From Pseudomonas fluorescens (GTDB lineage: Bacteria; Pseudomonadota; Gammaproteobacteria; Pseudomonadales; Pseudomonadaceae): 64,000 nt of DNA. The stretch covers positions 124,001 through 188,000 of the forward strand of contig NZ_JAGGOG010000014.1 in assembly GCF_018614655.1 (NCBI RefSeq). The letters run 5' to 3'. This document shows positions 25,940 to 34,037 of this stretch, in pieces. Position 1 is the stretch's first letter, and every line of letters begins with the position of its first letter. The notes beneath the pieces are model-generated. The model was given only the letters and a program-made list of their open reading frames with translations, made no database searches and was not told the DNA's origin. A program made the translations under genes and the position numbers.

Positions 25940-27262
25940 TTACTCAGTTGCGCCACGTTTTGCTTTTAGGCGAGTGAGATTCGCACCCGTCTGATTGGCG
26001 AATTCGCGTGGGCTGACATGCTTCTGCTTATTAGTCTCAAGGTAGCGACTCCACCAGTTCATGATCAGCCTGCGCTCCTCGATGAACTCGGCCTTGTGGA
26101 TGTAAGCGGCGCGGACGTTGTTGCGTTCCTTGTGGCTCATCTGCCGCTCGATGGCTGTGTCCGTCCACAAACCGGACTCGATCAGTGCGCTACAGGCCAT
26201 CGAACGAAACCCATGCCCACAGATCTCGGATTTGGTGTCGTACCCCATCTTCCGAAGCGCGCTGTTCACAGTGTTTTCGGACATTGGTTTCCAAGACTTG
26301 GTATCGCCTGCGAACACCAAGTCAAATTTGCCTGTGATTGCGTGGATCTGCTCGAGCAGGGCGATCGCTTGCGGCGATAAGGGTACAAGATGGATATCGC
26401 CTGCCATCTTCGTACCCCTTGTGGAAAAGGGTACGCCTTCCAACGCTGGTCGCGTGTCGGGTATTTCCCAGACGCCACGTTTGAGGTCGAACTCGCTCCA
26501 GCGGGCGAAGCGCAGCTCGCTGGAGCGTACAAACACGTGCAGCGACAGCAAGACCGTCAGCCGGGTAATTGCGCGGCCTTTATAGGTGTCGATCCGTTCC
26601 TGCAATTCAGGCAAGCGCGATAAGGATAAGGCGGGGCGGTGGACGACCCGCGAGGCTTTGATCGAGCCTACGAGGTCGTAAGCAGGGTTTACGGTGATAA
26701 GCCGGAGTCGCTTTGCCTCGCGCATGATGCTCTGCAGGTAGTTTTGTACCCTTAAAGCAATGTCTATCGTTCCGCGCTTCTTAATCGCGTCCAGGGGCCG
26801 CATAAGGTCGTGGGTATCAAGGTCGACAATGGCGCGGGCGCCGATCAGCGGGAAGAGGTGAGTTTTGAGGCGACTCATCACTGTCTTGGAATAGTCCGGT
26901 GCCCACTTGGCTGACATTTCCGTGTGCCAGCCGAGGGCAACACTTTCAAAGGTGCGGCCTTTGATCAGAGCGTCCGTCTTGGCTTGGTTCTTGGCGCCTA
27001 TGGGGTCAATGCCATCCGCCAGCATTCGCTTGACCTCCAAGCGCTTGCGGCGCGCATCGGCGAGGCCAACGATGGGGTAGTTGCCGAATGAGGTCAGTCC
27101 TTCCCGGCCATCAGGTTTGACGTATCTGAGACGCCAGCCTTTGCGGCCATTGGGTTGGACTAGAAGGTAAAGGCCGTCGCCGTCGAAAAGCTTGTAGGCG
27201 CGGTCTGTGGGCTTGGCCGAACGGCAAGCGGCGTCGGAGAGTGGAGCAGTAGTGCGCGACAT
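25940..27262 (-). CDS. P4-type tyrosine integrase
   Basis: 440 residues. The N-terminal DUF4102 arm-binding domain (KLFDGDGLYLLVQPNGRKGW, SFGNYPIVGLADARRKR) is typical of P4/CP4-like integrases. Catalytic residues are visible: Arg in FVRSSELRFARW, the HxxR box in CGHGFRSMA, and the C-terminal SHKERNNVRAAYIHKAEF with the nucleophilic tyrosine. The gene is complete and starts 163 bp from the tRNA-Asn 3' end, so the island may still be mobilisable if an excisionase is supplied; none is recognised here. It is transcribed away from the tRNA toward the island interior. Confidence 0.95.
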   Translation of the reverse strand: MSRTTAPLSDAACRSAKPTDRAYKLFDGDGLYLLVQPNGRKGWRLRYVKPDGREGLTSFGNYPIVGLADARRKRLEVKRMLADGIDPIGAKNQAKTDALIKGRTFESVALGWHTEMSAKWAPDYSKTVMSRLKTHLFPLIGARAIVDLDTHDLMRPLDAIKKRGTIDIALRVQNYLQSIMREAKRLRLITVNPAYDLVGSIKASRVVHRPALSLSRLPELQERIDTYKGRAITRLTVLLSLHVFVRSSELRFARWSEFDLKRGVWEIPDTRPALEGVPFSTRGTKMAGDIHLVPLSPQAIALLEQIHAITGKFDLVFAGDTKSWKPMSENTVNSALRKMGYDTKSEICGHGFRSMACSALIESGLWTDTAIERQMSHKERNNVRAAYIHKAEFIEERRLIMNWWSRYLETNKQKHVSPREFANQTGANLTRLKAKRGATE

Positions 27263-27354
27263 AAGGGTACTCCCTTTTATCGAACTGACCTTTATCCCAA
27301 ACTCTACCCTTAAAATGGCTGGTACCTACCGGAATCCGACAGAACGCCAAAACG

Positions 27355-27381
27355 AAAAAACCCGCCAGAAGGCGGGTTTTT
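27355..27381. terminator. Island-borne terminator beside tRNA-Asn
   Basis: AAAAAACCCGCC-AGAA-GGCGGGTTTTT is a strong bidirectional stem between the integrase start and the tRNA 3' end. It appears to replace the original tRNA terminator now at 13931-13961. Confidence 0.85.
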
Positions 27382-27422
27382 CGGGGGTTTCAGAGACTGT
27401 GTTAGCTTTCTCTGGAACCTTG

Positions 27423-27447
27423 TCTGGCTCCACGACCTGGACTCGAA
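27423..27447. repeat. Right attachment repeat inside tRNA-Asn
   Basis: 25 bp identical to 13967-13991, spanning the CCA end, acceptor 3' strand and T-arm of the tRNA. Integration here preserves the complete tRNA. Confidence 0.9.
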
Positions 27448-27500
27448 CCAGGGACCCAATGATTAACAGTCATTTGCTCTACCAACTGAGCTATCGCGGA
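27425..27500 (-). tRNA. tRNA-Asn (anticodon GTT)
   Basis: 76 nt including an encoded CCA. The reverse strand folds cleanly: the acceptor arm TCCGCGA pairs with TCGTGGA (one G-U), the D arm is GCTC/GAGC, the anticodon arm is AATGA-CTGTTAA-TCATT with GTT at 34-36, and the T arm is CCTGG-TTCGAGT-CCAGG. It is the integration target of the 13.5-kb island. Confidence 0.97.
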
Positions 27501-27663
27501 ATGCGCCGTATGTTACTGATTGAAAAGGATAAGTCAAGCTTTAAGTAGTATTTCTTCAACCATATTGAGCATGTCGTACGCTGTGTACCAGGCGCGCCTA
27601 AGCCGGCGAGCGTAGGTGTGATCAGTCCCGGGCCACTTACCCGAGTCCTAAAATCTCACACCC

Positions 27664-29064
27664 TTAGATGATTTGAGCCAATCGCAGCGCCACCGTCGAT
27701 GCCTGTTCGGCACTGGCGATGTTCGTGAAGCCGAGTATCAGGCCGTACCTGGGCTTGGCTTCCAGGTACCACTGTGAGAGCGGTTCGACGGCTATGCCAA
27801 CAGCCCGGGCACGCTGAGCGAGCTCGATGTCATCACCTTCGCGAAGGCCTGCGACCAGGTGCATGCCCCCTGCTTGAGGGTTGATCAGTAGACGCTCGCC
27901 AAATTGTTGATGCAGCGCATCGACCAGCCATTGCCGGCGGCGCGCGTAGAGGCTGCGCATTTTCTTTAGGTGCCGCGCAAAATGGCCCTCGTAGAGGAAA
28001 GCGGTGACGGTCGCTTGAAGGACATGCGGACAGTGGTTATGCAAACGATCCGCCTGACGGGCAAACGCGTCGCTCTGCTCGGCCGGCACAACCAGATAGG
28101 CCAGACGCAGGCCTGGAAACAGTACCTTGCTGAAGGTACCGGTGTAGAGCACGCAGCCCTGCTGGTCAAGGCTCTTGAGGGCCGGCAAGGGCTTACCTTG
28201 ATAGCGGTATTCACTGTCGTAATCATCCTCGATGATCCAGGCACCTTGGCGGTTGGCCCAGTCCAGTAGCGCCAACCGACGCGGCAGTGACAGCGACACA
28301 CCCAGCGGGCTCTGGTGGGTCGGCGTGACCACTGCGAAACGGGCATCCGGGCAACGGGCAATGCCTTGCGCGACGTCAAGCCCTTGGTCATCCACTGGAA
28401 CCGGCACCAACTGGGCGCCGGCTTCCAGTAGGGCGTTCCTGGCCATGAAGTAGCCGGGCTCTTCCATCCAGCACGTATCACCCGGGTGCATCAGCGTGTG
28501 GCTAATCAGGTCCAGGCACGCGCGATAGCCCGCGCACACGAATACCTGCTCCGGGTGGCAGGAAATACCCCGCGAAATGCCCAAGTAGGCGGCAATGGCC
28601 GCGCGTAAAGGTGCATGGCCTCGCGGATCCGGGTAGACAAGCCCCTCGAGGCCGGCCTGCCGTAGCTGACGGCCTGCCAATCTTGTCCAGAGTTTGCGGG
28701 GAAAGGCATCCAGCGCGGGCAGCCCCATCTGCAGGGCCAGCGGCAGCGCCCCGGAATGGGTGGGCTGGTACTCCGTCGAAGAAACTGGGGCATGGAGTAT
28801 GGGTAAGGAAACGGGTGCCAGGTGCGGTGTGACAATCGTCCCGGCGGCTCCGCGAGCGGTCAAGTAGCCCTCCCCCATCAGTAACTGGTACGCCGCTTCC
28901 ACAGTGCCACGCGCCAGGTTCAACTCCGCCGCCAAAGCGCGAACGGCAGGTACTCGATCTCCCGGCCGCAAGCGACCGTCGACAATGGACTCACGAAATC
29001 GCTGATAAAGCTGGCGATAGATCGGCGCTGATTGGCTGCGGTCCAGTTTGAAGGGAAGAATCAT
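27664..29064 (-). CDS. MocR/PdxR-type GntR regulator with aminotransferase domain
   Basis: 466 residues. An N-terminal winged helix of the GntR family (APIYRQLYQRFRESIVDGRL, VPAVRALAAELNLARGTVEAAYQ) is fused to a fold-type I aminotransferase-like domain that binds PLP (EDDYDSEYRY, TGTFSKVLFPGLRLAYLV with the PLP lysine). MocR proteins sense PLP or amines and bind direct repeats. It is divergent from a GNAT gene across a 78-bp gap containing such repeats, so it probably controls the GNAT-azoreductase pair and itself. The effector is unknown. Confidence 0.92.
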   Translation of the reverse strand: MILPFKLDRSQSAPIYRQLYQRFRESIVDGRLRPGDRVPAVRALAAELNLARGTVEAAYQLLMGEGYLTARGAAGTIVTPHLAPVSLPILHAPVSSTEYQPTHSGALPLALQMGLPALDAFPRKLWTRLAGRQLRQAGLEGLVYPDPRGHAPLRAAIAAYLGISRGISCHPEQVFVCAGYRACLDLISHTLMHPGDTCWMEEPGYFMARNALLEAGAQLVPVPVDDQGLDVAQGIARCPDARFAVVTPTHQSPLGVSLSLPRRLALLDWANRQGAWIIEDDYDSEYRYQGKPLPALKSLDQQGCVLYTGTFSKVLFPGLRLAYLVVPAEQSDAFARQADRLHNHCPHVLQATVTAFLYEGHFARHLKKMRSLYARRRQWLVDALHQQFGERLLINPQAGGMHLVAGLREGDDIELAQRARAVGIAVEPLSQWYLEAKPRYGLILGFTNIASAEQASTVALRLAQII

Positions 29065-29087
29065 GACCTAGTCATTTATGCATTTTT

Positions 29088-29117
29088 CGGCCCTGTAGAT
29101 TAAGTCATTGCGGCCCT
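29088..29117. promoter_or_regulatory. Direct-repeat operator candidate for the MocR regulator
   Basis: CGGCCCT occurs at 29088 and 29111, 23 bp apart, and AGTCATT occurs at 29070 and 29103. Direct repeats in the divergent promoter are the usual MocR-type arrangement. Confidence 0.5.
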
Positions 29118-29142
29118 AAGGTCTGCTATCTCTCTACAGTGG

Positions 29143-29598
29143 ATGACGGACATGGCTTACACACTTCAACACCTCGAAGACAAGGAAGCCTTCGAGGCCT
29201 GCTTCGACCTGATGCGCGTCTTGCGCCCGCATGTCGCCAACCCGGCCACCTACGTGGAGCAACTGGTTCGGCAGACTGAGCAAGGTTACCGTTTATTGGC
29301 CGCGTGGGACGGTGAGCAGGCGGTCGGCCTGGCCGGTTACCGCGAGCTGGAAAACCTGCTCTACGGGCGTTTCATCTACGTCGATGATCTGGTGGTGAGG
29401 CCTGACCTGCAGCGCAGTAGCCTGGGGGCACGACTATTGAGCGCCGTTCGCGAGGAGGCCGTACGGCGCGGTTGCGCTCATTTCGTGCTCGACACCGGGC
29501 TGCATATGCCGTTGGCCCAACGCTTCTATTTTCGCCAGGGGCTGCTAGCCCACGGCATGCACTTCACGCAAAGCCTTCAGGCAGAGAGTCAGGCATGA
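29143..29598 (+). CDS. GNAT-family N-acetyltransferase
   Basis: 151 residues of the acetyl-CoA-dependent GNAT fold. The core reads RFIYVDDLVVRPDLQRSSLGARLLSAVREEA, with the V-x-P-x-x-R-x-x-G-x-G/A acetyl-CoA loop, then AHFVLDTGLHMPLAQRFYFRQG. The acceptor is unknown; proteins of this type acetylate small amines or amino acids. It overlaps the azoreductase start by four bases (ATGA) and is divergent from the MocR regulator. Start 29143 was used; Met at 29152 is also possible. Confidence 0.88.
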   Translation: MTDMAYTLQHLEDKEAFEACFDLMRVLRPHVANPATYVEQLVRQTEQGYRLLAAWDGEQAVGLAGYRELENLLYGRFIYVDDLVVRPDLQRSSLGARLLSAVREEAVRRGCAHFVLDTGLHMPLAQRFYFRQGLLAHGMHFTQSLQAESQA

Positions 29599-30215
29599 AT
29601 AATGTTCTGTTGATCAATGCCAGCCCGAATGGCCAGGTTTCCCATGCGAACCAGTTGGCACTGGAGTTAGTAGCATCTCTGCGGCACCGGTATCCGAGGC
29701 TCGAACTGGTCGAACGTGACTTGGGCACGCACCCACTGCCACCGCTGGGTATGGACTACGCTCGTGGCCTGGCAACGACCACGCCGTTCGACTCACCTGC
29801 TTTCGAGGTCTCCGAAGCGCTGATCAGCGAACTGGAACGCAGCGATATCCTGCTCATTGCCACCCCTATGCACAACTTTACGCTCCCCGCCTCGCTCAAG
29901 CTCTGGATCGACTACGTCCTGCGCATTCACCGCACGTTCAGTTCAGGCCCCGAGGGCAAGGCCGGTCTGCTGAGCAACCGTCCGGTGTACGTGTTGGTCG
30001 GCTCCGGTGGCTTTCACCAAGGCGAACGGGCACGGCAACCGGATTTTCTAACGCCTTACCTGCGCCAGGTACTTAACACCCTCGGGCTGTTCAACCTGCA
30101 CTTCACCTACCTTCAAGGTTTGGTGTTCGGTGAAGAGGCCGTCCGAGCAACGGTCCAGGATACCCGCGCCCGGCTGTCACAGGAGCCGCTGTTCAAACAC
30201 CTCGTTTGCGCCTGA
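29595..30215 (+). CDS. FMN-dependent NADH-azoreductase / quinone reductase
   Basis: 206 residues of the flavodoxin-like AzoR family. It has the N-terminal FMN-phosphate loop NVLLINASPNGQVSHANQL, IATPMHNFTLPASLKLWIDY (the classic PMYNF-x-x-P segment) and the later VGSGGFHQG. Such enzymes reduce quinones, azo dyes and nitro compounds by two-electron transfer. The start lies in the ATGA overlap with the GNAT gene; a longer upstream frame is rejected. It is likely co-regulated by the MocR protein. Confidence 0.9.
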   Translation: MNNVLLINASPNGQVSHANQLALELVASLRHRYPRLELVERDLGTHPLPPLGMDYARGLATTTPFDSPAFEVSEALISELERSDILLIATPMHNFTLPASLKLWIDYVLRIHRTFSSGPEGKAGLLSNRPVYVLVGSGGFHQGERARQPDFLTPYLRQVLNTLGLFNLHFTYLQGLVFGEEAVRATVQDTRARLSQEPLFKHLVCA

Positions 30216-30404
30216 TCCGTCGGACCTCGCAATGGCCATTTAGCGTAGAAAAGCGTGGTTCAATTCATCGCAAGAAGGAAATAAATCGAGCGCCCGCCCA
30301 GCGTATTCAACCGCGCAGGAACTGCTTTCGATGGCTACCGAGGTCAACGTAAGCGTCGTATCGCTCTCTGCACATTGCCCCTTTTGCCTCTCATGGAGTT
30401 CGCC

Positions 30405-31049
30405 TTGAAGACAATCGCTCTGGTCGCTTTCGACCAATTCACCGACATCGATCTGTTCCTGATGTGGGACATTTTAGGTCGCAACACCAAGGACTGGCAC
30501 GTCCGAATACTGGGCTCCAGCTCTATCGTGCATTCGGCACACGGCTTGCCTGTTCCGGTGCACGGTCCGCTTTGCGAGGCTAACAGCGCCGACGCGGTGC
30601 TGTTCATCAGTGGTAGAGAGGGAATACCCGCCGCACTTGCCGCTCCAGATTTCCTGCCCTCGTTTGAACTTGATCCCAGACGCCAGCGAATCGGCTCCAT
30701 CTGCGCGGGAGCCTTCATTCTCGAACGGCTTGGACTGCTGCCCGGCGGACGAGCAACTACCCACCCGGACGCACGATCACGCTTATTAGCTCTGGGATTG
30801 GAGCCCGTGGACCAGCCGCTGGTATGCCAGGGGAACGTTGCAACCGCTGGCGGATGCCTTGCGGCGCTCTATCTGGTGGGATGGCTGGTTGAGTCCTGGT
30901 TCGATGTAGACAAGCGCCAGGCGACACTGCTGCCTGTTCTGCCGGCCGGGCAGCAAGAGCTCTATGATGCCTTGATCGGGCTCAGTATTCGGCAAGGAGA
31001 AGCGTGCGCCTCAACCCGCAAAAGCCATTCACTCAACCTGTCGGCGTGA
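30405..31049 (+). CDS. DJ-1/PfpI family protein
   Basis: 214 residues. ALVAFDQFTDIDLFLMWDIL is the usual N-terminal strand-helix with the conserved acidic residue. RIGSICAGAFIL carries the nucleophile-elbow cysteine, and GNVATAGGCLAALYLVGWLV is the C-terminal signature of the GATase1-like DJ-1/PfpI fold. Members include transcription-factor-like domains, isonitrile hydratases and glyoxalases; no DNA-binding domain is present here. TTG 30405 was chosen because GGAG sits six bases upstream; ATG 30393 has no ribosome site. The specific function is unknown. Confidence 0.82.
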   Translation: MKTIALVAFDQFTDIDLFLMWDILGRNTKDWHVRILGSSSIVHSAHGLPVPVHGPLCEANSADAVLFISGREGIPAALAAPDFLPSFELDPRRQRIGSICAGAFILERLGLLPGGRATTHPDARSRLLALGLEPVDQPLVCQGNVATAGGCLAALYLVGWLVESWFDVDKRQATLLPVLPAGQQELYDALIGLSIRQGEACASTRKSHSLNLSA

Positions 31050-31226
31050 TGTCTTCCTCGATCAAAACGGCACCGGTCCCGAGTTGCCCTAAACGGGCAT
31101 CCACAGCCGGTACAACCGTCGAGCTGATCGCGAGGCCGGGTAAGACTGCGAATCCGCTCACTCAGCATATCCCTCCAAAGCAAGCCTCACTCGCAACTGC
31201 GCGTAAAATCTCGAAGTGGAGCCAAC

Positions 31227-32747
31227 ATGAACAAGCATCACGCGTCATCTGATCAGTCTTCGCAATCGGCACCAGAGGTGGGCGCGTCTCTGGATGATCG
31301 CTCTTCAGATACAGGTTGGACCGCCCTGCTGTCCGGTTCAAATGGCGTGCGCTCTCTCGCACTGGCAGGCGGCGTGGTGCTCCATGCGATCAACGTCTAC
31401 ATTGCCACCACGATTTTACCGTCAGTGGTCAGGGACATCGGCGGCATCGACTATTACGCCTGGAATACCACGCTGTTCGTCGCGGCCTCCATCCTCGGTT
31501 CAGCACTCTCGGCGAGGTTGCTGACCGGCACGGGGCCGCGCGGTGCATACATCATCGCCACGCTGGTATTTGCGAGCGGCGCGCTTATCTGTGCGTTTGC
31601 CCCGTCAATGCCCGTCATGCTGGCCGGCCGTCTTATTCAAGGGCTAGGCGGCGGTTTTCTGTTCGCCCTCTCCTACGCCATGATCCGGCTGGTGTTCAAT
31701 GAGACCTTGTGGCCGCGTGCGATGGCGTTGGTCTCCGGCATGTGGGGGGTGGCTACGCTGATCGGTCCTGCGGTCGGCGGCATCTTCGCTGAACTCGGCG
31801 TATGGCGAGCGGCTTTTTGGTCACTCATCCCCGTCGCAGTGTTGTTCGCCCTGCTGGCTGCGGTCGTGCTGCCCAAACGCGACGCTGAAAGATCAGAGCG
31901 CTCGCCGCTTCCACTCGCCCAACTCGTTTTCCTGACGTTGGCAGTTCTCGCCGTTTCGGTCGGTAGCGTCTCGCCAATCCTCTCCTGGAATATCGCAGGC
32001 CTTGGTGCCGCCGCTATCCTGACGGCCCTGCTGATAGGCACGGAAAGCCGCGCCCGCCACAGGCTGCTGCCAGCAAGTGCATTCAGAATCACCTCAGCGC
32101 TGGGAGCGCTGTATGCAACGATGTCGCTGCTTGCAGTCGCCGTGACCAGTGGCGAGATATTCGTGCCGCTTTTCCTCCAGGTCCTCCACCATCAATCCCC
32201 GCTCATCGCCGGCTATCTCGCAGCGCTCATGGCTGCCGGGTGGACGCTAGGGTCTATCGCAAGCTCCGGGGCGAGCGGCAAAGGCATCAGGCGCGCGATT
32301 CTCGCCGGCCCAATCCTTGGATTGACCGGTATGGTGGCGCTTGCTGTTTTGATTCGAACCGAAAGTGCAGGTGGCTGGCTGACGGTCACGCCGATCTGCC
32401 TCGCACTCGTCGCTATCGGGTTTGGCGTGGGGCTGGCTTGGCCGCATCTGCTGACCCGTGTATTTCAGGTCGCGTCGGCTGGCGAGCAGGACCTGGCTGC
32501 TGCGTCGATTACAACCGTGCAGTTGTTCGCCACCGCGCTGGGCGCTGCTCTCGCGGGAATGGTGGCGAACGTTGCCGGCCTCACTGATCCCGGAGGCATC
32601 ACCGGCATGGCGAACGCTGCGGGCTGGTTGTTTGGAATATTCGCGTTCGCGCCGATCTTTGCGGTTTTCACCGCCCTGCGCGTGATCCGGCTTCACTCGA
32701 ACGCTGGGGAGGTTCGCCAGGGTTCACGCAACGCGGGATTATCATAG
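31227..32747 (+). CDS. MFS transporter, 14-helix drug-efflux type
   Basis: 506 residues. After a polar ~45-residue N-terminus come many membrane helices. Typical MFS loops are visible: TGPRGAYIIATLVFASGALI, MLAGRLIQGLGGGFLFALSYAMIRLVF (motif C-like region) and WPRAMALVSGMWGVATLIGPAVGG. The length and the GxxxGPxxGG element fit the DHA2/14-TMS group. It is probably a proton-driven exporter of an unknown compound. GGAG stands five bases before the ATG. It is separated from the DJ-1 gene by 177 bp with no recognisable element. Confidence 0.88.
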   Translation: MNKHHASSDQSSQSAPEVGASLDDRSSDTGWTALLSGSNGVRSLALAGGVVLHAINVYIATTILPSVVRDIGGIDYYAWNTTLFVAASILGSALSARLLTGTGPRGAYIIATLVFASGALICAFAPSMPVMLAGRLIQGLGGGFLFALSYAMIRLVFNETLWPRAMALVSGMWGVATLIGPAVGGIFAELGVWRAAFWSLIPVAVLFALLAAVVLPKRDAERSERSPLPLAQLVFLTLAVLAVSVGSVSPILSWNIAGLGAAAILTALLIGTESRARHRLLPASAFRITSALGALYATMSLLAVAVTSGEIFVPLFLQVLHHQSPLIAGYLAALMAAGWTLGSIASSGASGKGIRRAILAGPILGLTGMVALAVLIRTESAGGWLTVTPICLALVAIGFGVGLAWPHLLTRVFQVASAGEQDLAAASITTVQLFATALGAALAGMVANVAGLTDPGGITGMANAAGWLFGIFAFAPIFAVFTALRVIRLHSNAGEVRQGSRNAGLS

Positions 32748-32777
32748 TTTTAGGGCCCTCCGTCAGGCCCGCATGAT

Positions 32778-34010
32778 TTACCCCAACTGCTCAATCACTC
32801 CACCCGTCTTGAGCTGCGCCAACTGCGCTGCCGATAACCCCAATCGCTCACCCAACACCTCATCGGTATGCTGCCCCAACATCGGCGCCGGCCGCACATA
32901 TTCCACCGGCGTCCCCGACATCTTGATCGGGCTGCCCACCATGGCGAAGTCCGGGTTCTGCGGGTGAGGAATCTTCACCATCAGTTCACGGGCAATCACC
33001 TGCGGCTCTTCCAGGGATTGAGCGATGTTGTTGATCGCGCCCACCGGCACTTTGGAGGCATGGATACTCGCCACCCATTCATCCGCCGTGCGCCCGAGAA
33101 AGTGCGCCGACAACAATTCGACGATCTCGACACGATGGGCAACGCGGTCGGCGTTGCGGCGGAAGCGCGGGTCATCCGGCAGGTGCGGCAGGCCGATGCT
33201 CTGGCACAGGGCAATAAACTGGCTGTCGTTGCCGCAGGCGATGATGAAGTCTCGGTCCGAAGCACGGAAAACCTGGTACGGCACGATGTTGGCGTGGGCG
33301 TTGCCGAAGCGCTGCGGGACTTTGCCCGAGGCCAGGTAGTTCATGCTCTGGTTGGCCAGGGTCGCCACTTGGACATCCAGCAACGCCATGTCGATGTGTT
33401 GACCGACGCCGGTGCGCTCGCGGCTGAGCAACGCGGCCTGGATGGCAACGGTGGAATAGAGGCCGGTCATCAGGTCGGAGAACGCCACGCCGACTTTCTG
33501 CGGGCCGCCGCCGGGGAGGTCGTCGCGCTCGCCGGTGATGCTCATCAGGCCGCCGATGCCCTGGATGATGAAGTCGTAGCCCGGCTCCTCGGCCCGCGGG
33601 CCGGTCTGGCCGAAGCCGGTGATGGAGCAGTAGACCAGCCGTGGATTGAGCTCGGCCAGGGTCGCGTAATCCAGGCCATAGCGTGCCAGGGAACCAGCCT
33701 TGTAGTTCTCGATCAGCACATCGGAACTGGCCGCCAGGGCCCGCACCAGTTCCTGGCCCTCGGCGCTGGCCAGGTCAATGGCCACGGACAACTTGCCACG
33801 GTTGGTGGACTGGTAATAAGACGCCTGCCCCGATGATTCGCCGCTGTCGGTCTTCATCCATGGCGGGCCCCAACCGCGGGTGTCGTCGCCACTTGTGGGG
33901 CGTTCGATCTTGATCACTTCCGCCCCCAGGTCGGCCAATACCTGGCCACACCAGGGACCGGCCAATACCCGGCTCAAATCCAGTACCCGCAAACCTGTCA
34001 ACGCACCCAT
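32778..34010 (-). CDS. CaiB/BaiF family (type III) CoA-transferase
   Basis: 410 residues. The N-terminus GLRVLDLSRVLAGPWCGQVLADLGAEVIKIE is the family hallmark, followed by LVYCSITGFGQTGP, GYDFIIQGIGGLM and HIDMALLDVQVATL, the last containing the catalytic Asp. Type III transferases move CoA from a donor thioester to a carboxylic acid. It is the last gene of a leftward trio with the hydroxyacyl-CoA dehydrogenase and enoyl-CoA hydratase genes (27-bp gap). It would activate an imported acid taken up by the nearby MFS symporter; substrate unknown. Confidence 0.93.
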   Translation of the reverse strand: MGALTGLRVLDLSRVLAGPWCGQVLADLGAEVIKIERPTSGDDTRGWGPPWMKTDSGESSGQASYYQSTNRGKLSVAIDLASAEGQELVRALAASSDVLIENYKAGSLARYGLDYATLAELNPRLVYCSITGFGQTGPRAEEPGYDFIIQGIGGLMSITGERDDLPGGGPQKVGVAFSDLMTGLYSTVAIQAALLSRERTGVGQHIDMALLDVQVATLANQSMNYLASGKVPQRFGNAHANIVPYQVFRASDRDFIIACGNDSQFIALCQSIGLPHLPDDPRFRRNADRVAHRVEIVELLSAHFLGRTADEWVASIHASKVPVGAINNIAQSLEEPQVIARELMVKIPHPQNPDFAMVGSPIKMSGTPVEYVRPAPMLGQHTDEVLGERLGLSAAQLAQLKTGGVIEQLG

Positions 34011-34037
34011 TGTTCTTATCCTGTCGATGAATCGAAA

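Larger units (their letters stand above)
13967..27447. mobile_element. 13.5-kb genomic island integrated at tRNA-Asn(GTT)
   Basis: The element is bounded by perfect 25-bp direct repeats, one of them forming the 3' end of the intact tRNA-Asn gene. A tyrosine integrase sits 163 bp from the tRNA, in the usual place and orientation for P4-type islands. Cargo: a truncated MFS pseudogene, a type I secretion/double-glycine peptide operon with a Fic protein, a nucleotidyltransferase-like gene with a second peptide, and ~1 kb of hairpin-rich non-coding DNA. No transfer or replication genes are seen. Parts of the cargo (about 19.6-24.5 kb) look visibly richer in A+T than the core genome on either side. 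Confidence 0.9.
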
